Positions 19,458 through 27,949 of a DNA stretch of 64,000 nt are shown piece after piece. The DNA is taken from the NCBI RefSeq assembly GCF_019800885.1, contig NZ_JAHVKE010000001.1:1-64000 (forward strand). Direction: 5' to 3'. Made by a program: the position numbers and the translations under genes. The notes beneath the pieces were generated by a model. It had not been told where the DNA came from and did not search any database. It worked only from the letters and a program-made list of their open reading frames with translations. The first letter of the stretch is position 1. The number at the start of each line of letters is the position of its first letter. Origin of the DNA: Maritalea mobilis. GTDB lineage: Bacteria > Pseudomonadota > Alphaproteobacteria > Rhodobacterales > Rhodobacteraceae.

Positions 19458-20384
19458 ATGTCCAAGATCATCATCACCTGCGCGATCACCGGCTCGATCC
19501 ACACGCCGTCCATGTCGCCCCACCTGCCGGTCACGCCCGACCAGATCACAGAACAGGCCCTTGCGGCGGCCGAGGCCGGCGCGGCGGTGTTGCACCTCCA
19601 CGCCCGCAACCCGCAGACGGGCCAACCCTCGGCCGAGGCGGACGATTTCATGGCCTTCCTGCCGCGCCTGAAACAGGGTACCGATGCCGTCTTGAATATC
19701 TCGACCGGAGGCAGCGCGGTGATGACGCTGGACCAGCGCCTTGCCGCCCCGAAACGCGCCGAGCCCGAGATGTGCAGCCTGAACATGGGCACGATGAATT
19801 TCGCGCTCTATCCGGCCGCCGACCGGATCACCGAGTGGAAACACGACTGGGAAGAGCCGTTCCTGCGCAATTCTGACGATCTCGTCTTCAAAAACACCCC
19901 GCGCGACATTGCCCGCATCCTGACCGAGATGGGCGAGGAGCGCGGCGCGCGGTTCGAGTTCGAATGCTACGATGTAAGCCATCTTTACATGCTGCGTCAT
20001 TTCGTGGATCGCGGGTTGGTCAAGGCGCCGCTTTTCATCCAGTTCGTGTTCGGGGTGCTGGGCGGCATCGGGCCGGACCCCGAGAACCTCAGCCACATGA
20101 AGCTGATCGCAGACAAGCTTTTCGGGTCGGATTACGCCTTTTCCGTGCTGGCCGCCGGGCGTCACCAGATGCCGCTCATCACCATGTCGGCGGCGATGGG
20201 GGGGCATGTGCGCGTGGGCCTGGAGGACAGCCTGATGATCGCGCGCGGGGAACTCGCCCGCAGCAATGCCCAGCAGGTCGCCAAGATCCGCCGCATCGTC
20301 GAGGAGCTTGGCCGCGAGGTCGCCACCCCGACCGAGGCGCGCGCGATGCTCGGCCTCAAGGGCGCCGACCGGACCGCGATCTGA
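19458..20384 (+). CDS. Beta-keto acid cleavage enzyme (BKACE, DUF849)
   Basis: A 308-residue TIM-barrel enzyme. BKACE proteins condense a beta-keto acid with acetyl-CoA and split it into acetoacetate and an acyl-CoA. The zinc-binding HLHAR (H46 and H48) lies after the first strand, as in 3-keto-5-aminohexanoate cleavage enzyme, and ISTGGS, NMGTMNF and FECYDVSHL follow. The late MSAAMGGHVRVGLEDSL region is typical of the family. Placed after an aminotransferase, it would cleave a beta-keto acid made by transamination of a beta-amino acid. The family has many substrates, so the acyl group is open. Confidence 0.87.
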   Translation: MSKIIITCAITGSIHTPSMSPHLPVTPDQITEQALAAAEAGAAVLHLHARNPQTGQPSAEADDFMAFLPRLKQGTDAVLNISTGGSAVMTLDQRLAAPKRAEPEMCSLNMGTMNFALYPAADRITEWKHDWEEPFLRNSDDLVFKNTPRDIARILTEMGEERGARFEFECYDVSHLYMLRHFVDRGLVKAPLFIQFVFGVLGGIGPDPENLSHMKLIADKLFGSDYAFSVLAAGRHQMPLITMSAAMGGHVRVGLEDSLMIARGELARSNAQQVAKIRRIVEELGREVATPTEARAMLGLKGADRTAI

Positions 20385-20387
20385 GCG

Positions 20388-20879
20388 ATGCCCCATCCGA
20401 TCACCATCCGCACGGCGCAGAAAGACGACCTGTCTTTCCTCGACGGCGCGCTGCGGTCCCTGGCGCGGGATCTCGGCGATCCCTATCCCACTGATATCGA
20501 GACGCTGGCCCAGGCCGCCTTCGGGCCAACCCCAGCGGTGCGCGCGCAACTGGCCCTGTCGAACGACGGGTCTTGCGTCGGAGTCGCGCTCGCCTCGCCG
20601 CTGTTTTCCACAATGAAGGGCGGCGTGGGCGTGTTCGTCTCGGATCTCTGGGTGTCATCCGACGCGCGCGGCGCGGGTCTTGGCCCGAGGCTCCTGGCCG
20701 CCGCGTTGCGCGATGCCGCCAAGGCGTGGGGGCGGCCTCTGTTCCTGCGCCTGATGGTCCATGACGACAATGCCGACGCTCGCCGCTTCTATGAACGTAT
20801 GGGCTTTCGCACCTTCCGGGGGATGGACCTTCTGACCCTCGACGGGGATGCCCTGACCACGCTGGAGGACCTGCCGTGA
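20388..20879 (+). CDS. GNAT-family N-acetyltransferase
   Basis: A 163-residue GNAT protein. The acetyl-CoA loop is seen as VSSDARGAGLGPRLLAAALRDA (about 88-109; the core is R-G-x-G-L) and the C-terminal part has DDNADARRFYERMGFR. The neighbouring importer and deacetylase suggest an amine substrate such as a polyamine. Having an acetylase and a deacetylase in one operon is odd unless they act on different amino groups or steps. Its stop overlaps the next start (GTGA). Confidence 0.82.
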   Translation: MPHPITIRTAQKDDLSFLDGALRSLARDLGDPYPTDIETLAQAAFGPTPAVRAQLALSNDGSCVGVALASPLFSTMKGGVGVFVSDLWVSSDARGAGLGPRLLAAALRDAAKAWGRPLFLRLMVHDDNADARRFYERMGFRTFRGMDLLTLDGDALTTLEDLP

Positions 20880-21907
20880 GAGCCTTTCTGGATGCCCGTC
20901 AGGGCCGCCATGAGCCGCGCCATTTCATGGCCAATGGCGAACGCCTGCCCAACCCCGAGGTGTCCGCGCGGATCGAGATCCTGCGCGCCGGGGCCCAGGC
21001 CGCGGGCTGCAGGTTCGAGGCCCCACCTGATGCAGGGCTCGGCCCCATAGCGGCCATCCATGGTTCGGACTACATCCAGTTCCTTCAGAACATCTACACC
21101 CGCTGGCGCCGGATCGACGGCGCGGGGGAGGAGGTCATTCCGAATATCCACCCCGCGAACCGCACCGACGGCTATCCGAAATCCGCCGTCGGGCAGGCGG
21201 GCTTCCACCAGGCCGACACGGCCTGCCCAATCGCCGAGGGCACATGGGAGGCCGCCTACTGGTCTGCACAATCTGCCATCGCCGGGGCCGACGCGATCCT
21301 TGGCGGAACGCGTGGCGCCTATGTCCTCAGCCGTCCACCGGGCCACCATGCGTTTGCGGATCTTGCCGGCGGATTCTGTTTCCTCAACAACGCCGCGATC
21401 GCGGCCGAACGCCTGACTGTGGCCGGGCGGCGTGTCGCGATCCTCGATGTGGACGTGCATCACGGCAACGGAACGCAAGGCATCTTCTACGCCCGCGGCG
21501 ACGTGCTGACCGTCTCGATCCACGCCGATCCCGAGCGGTTCTATCCGTTCTTCTGGGGCTACGCGCAGGAACGCGGCGAGGGCCTCGGCCTTGGCCAGAA
21601 CCTGAACCTGCCTCTGCCGCGCGGCACGGATGACCGCGACTATCTCGCCAGCCTGGAGGTTGCGCTGCAAAGGATCGCGGCCTTCGGGGCGGATGCGCTT
21701 GTCGTGGCGCTTGGGCTCGACATCCATATTGACGACCCTTTCAAGGGCTTCGCGGTCACCACCGACGGGTTCGAAGCGATTGGCCGCCGGATCGCGGAAA
21801 CCGGCCTCGATTGCCTGTTCGTCCAGGAGGGCGGTTACGTGTCCGACGCCCTGGGGAAAAACCTGACCGCGGTCCTTTCGGGCTATCTGGACCACGCCCG
21901 AGCGTAG
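20876..21907 (+). CDS. Histone-deacetylase-family acetylpolyamine amidohydrolase-like protein
   Basis: A 343-residue zinc deacetylase, the usual length for acetylpolyamine amidohydrolases. Catalytic and metal residues are visible: H157-H158 in RPPGHHA, D193 and H195 in DVDVHHGNGT, D282 in GLDIHIDDPF and the transition-state tyrosine Y321 in EGGY. The family removes acetyl from N-acetylated polyamines and related amines, giving the free amine for transamination. It starts with GTG inside the acetyltransferase stop codon and is the last gene of the operon. Acetyl-lysine-type compounds are an alternative substrate. Confidence 0.87.
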   Translation: MRAFLDARQGRHEPRHFMANGERLPNPEVSARIEILRAGAQAAGCRFEAPPDAGLGPIAAIHGSDYIQFLQNIYTRWRRIDGAGEEVIPNIHPANRTDGYPKSAVGQAGFHQADTACPIAEGTWEAAYWSAQSAIAGADAILGGTRGAYVLSRPPGHHAFADLAGGFCFLNNAAIAAERLTVAGRRVAILDVDVHHGNGTQGIFYARGDVLTVSIHADPERFYPFFWGYAQERGEGLGLGQNLNLPLPRGTDDRDYLASLEVALQRIAAFGADALVVALGLDIHIDDPFKGFAVTTDGFEAIGRRIAETGLDCLFVQEGGYVSDALGKNLTAVLSGYLDHARA

Positions 21908-22379
21908 ATGGCGGCGCCGCAACGGATCCACCAAGGTTGAAGGGGTCTTCTCTTGGGGACAACGCTCGCCTTGGTCCCACGGGCGCCGTGCGTTGCGCGC
22001 TGATGCTCTTCTCCAGCGCCCGACCAAATTGTCGCATATGATACGTTTGCATGATTGACGTGTGTCAATTGTCCCGCCGCTGAATTGAGTATTCTGCTCC
22101 GACCGCAGTTGGCGCGAAGGGAGGGGAGTGCCGCGGTGCCAAAGCCGAAACAGTCAATGGCGCGACGCCGAATTGATCAACCTTTGGGCGAAATCAAGCG
22201 GTTCATCTCGACAATAAATAGTGAAAGGCGTAAAATATATCATTGTAAAGTAAATGGTTCGCGCAACAGATGTGCGGGACCGGGAACGCGCCGGGGGGAA
22301 GCGTTCCGCGTTGGTCAATCACTCTGGTGCCATCTCGTCGGCAGCCATGACGCGAAGTTCTATGAGGGGGGAGGACGCG
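21908..22379. other. Intergenic region with probable exopolysaccharide promoter
   Basis: 472 bases without a convincing gene. It contains a perfect palindrome at 22054-22069 and an AT-rich stretch from about 22205 to 22260 (AATAAATAGTG, AAAATATATC) unlike the surrounding GC-rich DNA. The AT-rich part is a likely promoter or nucleoid-protein/MucR-type binding region for the genes that follow. No terminator with a clear T-run was seen after the amidohydrolase gene. Confidence 0.55.
22054..22069. promoter_or_regulatory. Perfect palindrome, candidate operator
   Basis: ATTGACGTGTGTCAAT has six-base arms (ATTGAC/GTCAAT) around GTGT. It lies about 310 bases before the UDP-xylose synthase gene and 150 after the amidohydrolase gene. 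The regulator is unknown. Confidence 0.4.
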
Positions 22380-23399
22380 ATGCTGGACAAAAACAAACCG
22401 GGCCCGGGACACTCGTCTGAGGGCAGAGACTTGTCCGGAAGGACCATCGTGATCACGGGCGGCGCCGGGTTTCTCGGGTCGCATCTGTGCCGTCATCATC
22501 TTGAGGCAGGGGCGCGGGTTCTTTGCGTCGACAACCTGTCCACAGGTCGGTTGCGCAACATCGAAGACCTGCTCGAGGGCCACGATTTCAAATTCGTCAA
22601 ACACGACATCATCGACCCCTACGAACCGGGCGAGGCGATCGATTACATCTTCAACATGGCCTGTCCGGCCTCTCCGCCGAAATACCAGCTTCACCCGATC
22701 CGGACCTTCGACACGAGTGTCCGCGGCTCGCATAACCTGCTGGAACTCGCCATGCGTCGCGGTGCACGGATTCTTCAGGCCTCGACCTCCGAGGTCTATG
22801 GCGACCCGGCCGTGTCACCGCAAGCCGAAGACTACCGGGGCAACGTCGTCACGATGGGCCCCCGCGCCTGCTACGACGAGGGCAAGCGCGCCGCCGAGAC
22901 GCTGTTCTACGAGTACAACCACCTGCACAAGGTCGACACACGTGTTGCGCGCATCTTCAACACCTACGGGCCGGCCATGGACCCGGAGGACGGGCGCGTG
23001 GTGTCGAATTTCATCGTGCAGGCGCTGCAGGGGCATGACCTGACCGTCTATGGCGATGGGACACAGACGCGCTCTTTCTGTTACGTCGATGACCTCGTCG
23101 CGGGCCTGATGGCGTTGATGTACACCGAGGGGGATCTGGCCGACCCGGTCAACCTCGGAAACCCGGTCGAGTTCACCATTCTCGAACTTGCCGACCTCGT
23201 CCTGGCCGAAACCGGGAGCACCTCGGCGCTGAAGCACCTCGACCTTCCCAAGGACGACCCCAAGATCCGCCGACCGAATATCGAGCACGCGCGGGACGCC
23301 CTCGGGTGGGAACCGCATGTTCCGCTGATCGAGGGGATCCGCCGCACGATCCCCTATTTTGCCGCCGAGATTGCCCAAAGCGCCAAAGCGCAGGTGTAG
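22380..23399 (+). CDS. UDP-glucuronate decarboxylase (UDP-xylose synthase)
   Basis: A 339-residue short-chain dehydrogenase-type sugar nucleotide enzyme that turns UDP-glucuronate into UDP-xylose using bound NAD. The NAD loop is [10 protein letters not shown] near residue 24. Diagnostic UXS elements follow: [29 protein letters not shown] and [16 protein letters not shown] with the catalytic Y-x-x-x-K. The start at 22380 is picked because GGGGGAGGA lies six bases upstream and the upstream in-frame ATGs add a non-conserved stretch. It is followed after four bases by galE, so xylose-containing polysaccharide is the likely product of the cluster. Confidence 0.9.
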   Translation: MLDKNKPGPGHSSEGRDLSGRTIVITGGAGFLGSHLCRHHLEAGARVLCVDNLSTGRLRNIEDLLEGHDFKFVKHDIIDPYEPGEAIDYIFNMACPASPPKYQLHPIRTFDTSVRGSHNLLELAMRRGARILQASTSEVYGDPAVSPQAEDYRGNVVTMGPRACYDEGKRAAETLFYEYNHLHKVDTRVARIFNTYGPAMDPEDGRVVSNFIVQALQGHDLTVYGDGTQTRSFCYVDDLVAGLMALMYTEGDLADPVNLGNPVEFTILELADLVLAETGSTSALKHLDLPKDDPKIRRPNIEHARDALGWEPHVPLIEGIRRTIPYFAAEIAQSAKAQV

Positions 23400-23403
23400 G
23401 CCG

Positions 23404-24402
23404 ATGTCGGGCGATCCCATCATCGTCACGGGCGGGGCCGGCTTCATCGGCAGCCATGCCTGCAAGCATCTGGCCGCGGCCGGTTTCCTGCCGGTGACCG
23501 TCGACAACCTCAGCACCGGCCATGCCGATGCCGTGAAATGGGGCCCGCTGGAGAAACTGGACGTGCGCGATGCCGACGCTCTGGCCGCCGTCATCAGAAA
23601 GCATGGCGCGCGGTCCGTCATGCATTTCGCGGCCTTCGCCGTGGTCGCCGACTCCGTGCATGCCCCCGATCTCTACTATGACAACAATGTTGGCGGGCTT
23701 GCCGGCGTGTTGGCGGCGATGAAGGCAACCGGTGTGGATCGCCTTGTCTTCTCGTCCAGTTGCGCCTCTTACGGGGTGCCCGACACGGTCCCGATCGACG
23801 AGGAGACGCCTCAAAACCCGATCAACCCCTATGGCCGCACCAAGTTCTTCGGGGAGCACATGATCCGCGACCAGGCGGCAGCTTACGGGCTGCGCCATGT
23901 CATGCTGCGCTATTTCAATGCCGCAGGCGCCGATCCCGAGGGGGAACTGTCCGAAAGGCACGATCCCGAAACACGGCTGATCCCGCTGGCGCTCATGGCG
24001 GCGTCGGGGCAGGGGGCGCCGCTCAAGCTGTTTGGCACCGACTACGACACCCCGGACGGCACCTGCATACGGGACTACATCCACGTCACCGATCTGGCCG
24101 AGGCGCATCTGCGCGCGCTGAACCACCTGCTCGGTGGGGGCGACGACCTGATCCTCAATCTCGGGACCGGTCAGGGCACGTCGATCCGGCAGGTCTGCGA
24201 TGCGATTGCGCGGGTCACAGGCCGTGACGTTCCCCTTGTCGAGGCGCCCCGCCGCGCCGGAGATCCCCCTACGCTCGTCGCCGATCCGTCGCTTGCACGC
24301 AAACGCCTCGGCTTTGCCCCGCGCCTGTCCGAGATAGATCGCATCGTGCGCGATGCGGCCCCGCATTTCGGCTTGATGCCGAAGACACATGTTGATGGCT
24401 GA
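23404..24402 (+). CDS. galE: UDP-glucose 4-epimerase
   Basis: A 332-residue epimerase that interconverts UDP-glucose and UDP-galactose (or UDP-xylose and UDP-arabinose in some relatives). It has the NAD loop VTGGAGFIGSH at residues 8-18, DNLSTGH, the serine region FSSSCASYG, the catalytic NPYGRTK (Y-x-x-x-K) and the sugar-binding RYFNAAGADPEG. The GalE C-terminal box GTCIRDYIHVTDLAEAH is present. Given the adjacent UDP-xylose synthase, UDP-arabinose production is a reasonable alternative. The 3' end overlaps the next gene by 14 bases. Confidence 0.92.
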   Translation: MSGDPIIVTGGAGFIGSHACKHLAAAGFLPVTVDNLSTGHADAVKWGPLEKLDVRDADALAAVIRKHGARSVMHFAAFAVVADSVHAPDLYYDNNVGGLAGVLAAMKATGVDRLVFSSSCASYGVPDTVPIDEETPQNPINPYGRTKFFGEHMIRDQAAAYGLRHVMLRYFNAAGADPEGELSERHDPETRLIPLALMAASGQGAPLKLFGTDYDTPDGTCIRDYIHVTDLAEAHLRALNHLLGGGDDLILNLGTGQGTSIRQVCDAIARVTGRDVPLVEAPRRAGDPPTLVADPSLARKRLGFAPRLSEIDRIVRDAAPHFGLMPKTHVDG

Positions 24403-26254
24403 CAGCATATCACCCCCTCCGGCCCTTCCGGTCGGAACATCGGCGCCGCGCCGCTATGTCCGGCCAGTGCTGACCGGGCGGCGCAAGCTGAAATACGACC
24501 TGCTCGTGATCCTCTGGGCCGCGGCGACGATCTGGTTCTGGGCGTGGTGGCTGACGCCCGACCACATCCTGCCCGGTGCGCGCTACTGGATCGCCAGCGT
24601 GGCCTTCGCCTGGTTGTTCTTCCTGCAGGCGTTCTTTGTCCTGATTTTCCGGCGCGCCGTTGTCCCGGCGGCCGACCCGCCAGACCCGTCCACGGTGCGC
24701 GTGGCGATGATCACGACCAAAACCCCATCCGAGCCCTTTTCCGTCGTGCGCCGCACGCTTGAGGCGATGCTGGCCCAGACCTATCCGCATGACACCTGGC
24801 TGGCCGACGAAGACCCCAGCCCCGAGACCATCGCCTGGTGCGCGGCGCATGGCGTGCGCATCTCGACCCGCAAGGGCCGCCCAGATTACCACCGCGCGGA
24901 GTGGCCCCGTCGCACGCGCTGCAAGGAAGGCAATCTTGCCTTTTTCTACGACCAGTATGGCTACGAGGAATATGATTTCGTCTCGCAACTCGATGCCGAT
25001 CACACACCGACGCCCACCTATCTGGCCGAGATGATGCGCGGCTTTGCCGACCCCGCTGTCGGCTATGTCAGCGCGCCCTCGATCTGCGCCCAGAACGAAA
25101 AGGAAAGCTGGGCCGCGCGCACCCGCCTGCACACCGAGGCCGGGTTTCACGGCATCTTCCAGGCCGGCTACACCGCCGTCCTGTCCCCGATGTGCATCGG
25201 CTCGCATTACGCCGTCCGCACCTCGGCCCTGCGCGAAGCGGGCGGCCTTGGCCCGGAACTGGCCGAGGATCATTCGACCACGATGCTGATGAACTCGGCC
25301 GGGTGGCGCGGCGTGCATGCGCTCGATGCCATCGCCGTCGGGGATGGACCCGCCACCATCTCCGATCTTTGCACGCAGGAATTCCAGTGGTCGCGCAGCC
25401 TTTTGTCGATTCTTCTGCGCTATACGCCAGGCTACCTTGCCACCATGCCCGCGCGGCTGAAATTCCAGTTCGTGTTTTGCCAGGTCTGGTACCCGCTTTT
25501 CGCGTTTTTCATGTTGGTGCTATACCTGCTGCCGATCGTGGCGGTGGTGTTTGACGTCCGGTACGCCGACGTGACCTATCCCGCCTTCGTGTTCCACGCG
25601 ATCTGGCCCCCCATCGCGGTCACGCTCATGGCCTATGCGATCAAGGCGGACGGGTTTTTCCGGCCCCGTGACGCCAAGGTCCTGGGCTGGGAGAAGGCCC
25701 TGTTTCTTGCGATCCAGTGGCCCTGGGTGCTGGCCGGTGTCGTGATGGCTTTCTACGACCGCATCACGGGGCGGTTCGTCGATTTCAAGATCACGCCCAA
25801 GGGAGAGGCGGCGACCGCGGCCCTGCCGATGCGGGTCGTGGGGCCCTACGCGCTGCTGGCGCTTGGCTGCATCCTGCCCGTGCTTTTGGTCGACAGCGTC
25901 GACGTTGCCCGCGGCTTCTACTTCCTGACGCTGCTCAACGGCACGATTTACGCGATCATCACCATCGTGATCGTTTTGAAGCATCTGCGCGACAATGGCA
26001 TCGCCCTGTCGCGCGCCCTGTCCACCCTTCCGCTGCAGGTTACGGCGCTTCCGGTGCTCGTGGCCCTGATCGTTTCGGCCATGATCCTGCGCGGTCCCGA
26101 AAGCATCCTGGCCCTGAGTGTCGGCTTGGTGGAGTCCGACCTCGTCCGCTACGAATACGTGATTTCCGGCGCGGGCATGGGGGCGCAGGACAATGTCCGT
26201 TTCCGGATGGACCCGGATGCGTGGCGCAATCTCATTTCTACCGGCGAGGAGTAA
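24389..26254 (+). CDS. Membrane GT2 glycosyltransferase, cellulose-synthase-like
   Basis: A 621-residue processive-type synthase. Two membrane segments lie at about 38-90, then the cytosolic GT2 domain with ADEDPS, the metal-binding DADHTP, AEDHST in the acid-base place and QEFQWSRS as the counterpart of the QxxRW motif. Several further hydrophobic segments follow to about residue 590. It probably polymerises a beta-linked glycan and extrudes it. No PilZ domain and no BcsB-like partner is present, so it is not a standard cellulose synthase. The start may be the second ATG at 24395. Confidence 0.83.
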   Translation: MLMADSISPPPALPVGTSAPRRYVRPVLTGRRKLKYDLLVILWAAATIWFWAWWLTPDHILPGARYWIASVAFAWLFFLQAFFVLIFRRAVVPAADPPDPSTVRVAMITTKTPSEPFSVVRRTLEAMLAQTYPHDTWLADEDPSPETIAWCAAHGVRISTRKGRPDYHRAEWPRRTRCKEGNLAFFYDQYGYEEYDFVSQLDADHTPTPTYLAEMMRGFADPAVGYVSAPSICAQNEKESWAARTRLHTEAGFHGIFQAGYTAVLSPMCIGSHYAVRTSALREAGGLGPELAEDHSTTMLMNSAGWRGVHALDAIAVGDGPATISDLCTQEFQWSRSLLSILLRYTPGYLATMPARLKFQFVFCQVWYPLFAFFMLVLYLLPIVAVVFDVRYADVTYPAFVFHAIWPPIAVTLMAYAIKADGFFRPRDAKVLGWEKALFLAIQWPWVLAGVVMAFYDRITGRFVDFKITPKGEAATAALPMRVVGPYALLALGCILPVLLVDSVDVARGFYFLTLLNGTIYAIITIVIVLKHLRDNGIALSRALSTLPLQVTALPVLVALIVSAMILRGPESILALSVGLVESDLVRYEYVISGAGMGAQDNVRFRMDPDAWRNLISTGEE

Positions 26255-26258
26255 GACC

Positions 26259-27152
26259 ATGACCGCAAAACCAATGCTGACCCAACTTTCGGCCGCCCTG
26301 GCCGGATCCCTGCTTTGTGCCGGGGCCGCGTTCGCCGCCCCGCCGGGCGAGTTGCCTTTCGGCGTCTACGATCCCTACGGGGCCTTTGCCGATGACCCCG
26401 ATGTGCAGATCGAGCATCTCTTTCTGCCATGGCAGGACGTCTATCTTCCCTCGCTTGCCGAGGCCGACGCCTATGCCGCCGAACGGGGGCGTGCCGTCCT
26501 TGTCACGATCGAGCCCTGGACCTGGACGCGCGACGAACGCAACCGGCCCGAGGTGTTGATCGAAGGGATTAACAGCGGCGCCTTCGACGGGAACATGACG
26601 ACGATCTGCGAGATCCTCGGCGGGTTCCAGTCGGCCGTGACCGTCCGGTGGGCGCACGAGATGGAGGACAGATCGGGCCAGTTCATCTGGGCCGGCTGGG
26701 AGCCCGACACCTATATCGGCGCCTATCGCCACATGGTCGACGTGTGCCGCTCCGTCGCCCCTGACCTGGATTTCATGTGGTCGCCGCTGGGGCTTGAAGA
26801 GTTCGAGGTCTATTTCCCCGGCGAAGACTACGTCGACGTGATCGGCCTGTCGGTCTTCGGCCTGCAACCCTGGGAACAGGATATCCTCGGCGAAGAGCGC
26901 AGCTTCCGCGAGATCCTGCAGCCCCGCTATGACCGCGCCGCTGGCTTCGGTCTGCCGATTGTCGTGGCCGAACTCGGCTTTGTCGGCGATCAGGCCTATT
27001 ACGACCGTTGGTTCAACGATGTCCGTCAGGACATCGAGGGCTTGGATCAGCTCGTCGCGGTGGTCTACTTCAACCAGACCGAGGTCTATCCCTGGCCCGA
27101 TGGGTATGGGCTGCCGGATTGGCGCTTTGACCACAACATTCTCGAAGACTGA
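26259..27152 (+). CDS. Secreted GH26-like glycoside hydrolase
   Basis: A 297-residue exported protein with signal ALAGSLLCAGAAFA. The mature part looks like a small clan-A hydrolase close to GH26 (beta-mannanases and related). The acid/base is E134 in VRWAHEME, matching the GH26 R-W-x-H-E-M pattern, and the nucleophile would be E238 in VVAELG. It follows the synthase by four bases with GAGGAGT before its start, so it likely trims or releases the polymer in the periplasm, as GH8 does in cellulose operons. The linkage it cuts is not known. Confidence 0.75.
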   Translation: MTAKPMLTQLSAALAGSLLCAGAAFAAPPGELPFGVYDPYGAFADDPDVQIEHLFLPWQDVYLPSLAEADAYAAERGRAVLVTIEPWTWTRDERNRPEVLIEGINSGAFDGNMTTICEILGGFQSAVTVRWAHEMEDRSGQFIWAGWEPDTYIGAYRHMVDVCRSVAPDLDFMWSPLGLEEFEVYFPGEDYVDVIGLSVFGLQPWEQDILGEERSFREILQPRYDRAAGFGLPIVVAELGFVGDQAYYDRWFNDVRQDIEGLDQLVAVVYFNQTEVYPWPDGYGLPDWRFDHNILED

Positions 27153-27613
27153 GAAACAAAAAACGGGACGTCGGCAGATTGTTGCCGACGTCCACGACCT
27201 TGCCGGGGGTCCTGATCCCGCCGATAGGGGATTGAAATTCCTTGATTGTCGAAACAGGCTGCGCCGCGCTGCTTTGTCGGCGCGGCGCTGGGCTGTTTCG
27301 GCAACCTGACATCACTTCGTGCCGCGCTAACCTTCTGCTAATCATTTTCCTGCATAACGGTCGGAGCCGCGCCAAGCGGCAACCCGGCAGAGGATGAACA
27401 GGCAAGAAACGAGGGTCGGGGGGCATTTCCCGAATACTTAGCAATTGAATGGACCTGATCCATGCACCCGCCGCTTGCGGGTCGGCATGGTTGGCGGTGC
27501 ATCGCGGCACTGAATTGCCATGATTGTGCCCTGCTCAGGACTTTGTACCGCCCCACAATTCCCCGGCTCGGCAACCGCAGGCCTGGCAACATTACCAAGG
27601 AGGACGGACGTCC
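27153..27613. other. Intergenic region with a leftward terminator
   Basis: 461 bases with no protein gene I can support. It contains a strong hairpin at 27166-27193 that reads as an intrinsic terminator only for leftward transcription. A small RNA coded on the minus strand is possible. The last part carries the ribosome site (AAGGAGG) of the small secreted protein. Confidence 0.45.
27155..27193 (-). terminator. Intrinsic terminator acting on the minus strand
   Basis: GGACGTCGGCA (27166-27176) and TGCCGACGTCC (27183-27193) make a perfect 11-base stem with a six-base loop. The A-run AAACAAAAAAC lies to its left, so the U-run appears only in a leftward transcript. No leftward protein gene ends here. 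Confidence 0.6.
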
Positions 27614-27889
27614 ATGATGCACACGAAATTTTTCCGCGTTTCCAAGGCCGGCTTGCTGGCATTCGCGATGGCTGGCGGCGCGATGATGACCGCCCCTGCT
27701 TTGGCCGATACCGCCCAAGCCGACCAGATGCAGGTCACGGCATCCAGCCGGACCCCGAACCAGGGTCTCAATCTCCTGTCGGCGCCGCGTGCTGGCGCAC
27801 CTGTCGTGCGCGTGCGCCAGATGGGCTCGGGCAGCTGGATCTGCTCGCCCGCGGGCTTCGGTCAACGGTCGCGCTGCCACCGCAACTGA
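27614..27889 (+). CDS. Small secreted protein, unknown
   Basis: A 91-residue protein with a signal peptide (KAGLLAFAMAGGAMMTAPALA). The mature part of about 60 residues is basic and has two cysteines (W-I-C-S and R-C-H), which could form one disulfide. A short beta-rich segment (VVRVRQMGSGSWI) recalls small SH3-like folds, but no family is recognised. AAGGAGG lies upstream. It sits between two secreted glycan hydrolases, so a role in the cell envelope or matrix is possible. Confidence 0.65.
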   Translation: MMHTKFFRVSKAGLLAFAMAGGAMMTAPALADTAQADQMQVTASSRTPNQGLNLLSAPRAGAPVVRVRQMGSGSWICSPAGFGQRSRCHRN

Positions 27890-27949
27890 TCTCTGCGCGG
27901 CACGGCCTTGCACCCGTGCCGTCCGCGTTTTCCCAAGGGTCCGCGTCAC

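Noticed and set aside
24389-26254. Bacterial cellulose synthase BcsA
   Set aside because: There is no PilZ domain, the QxxRW motif is only partly kept, and no BcsB, BcsC or BcsZ genes accompany it.
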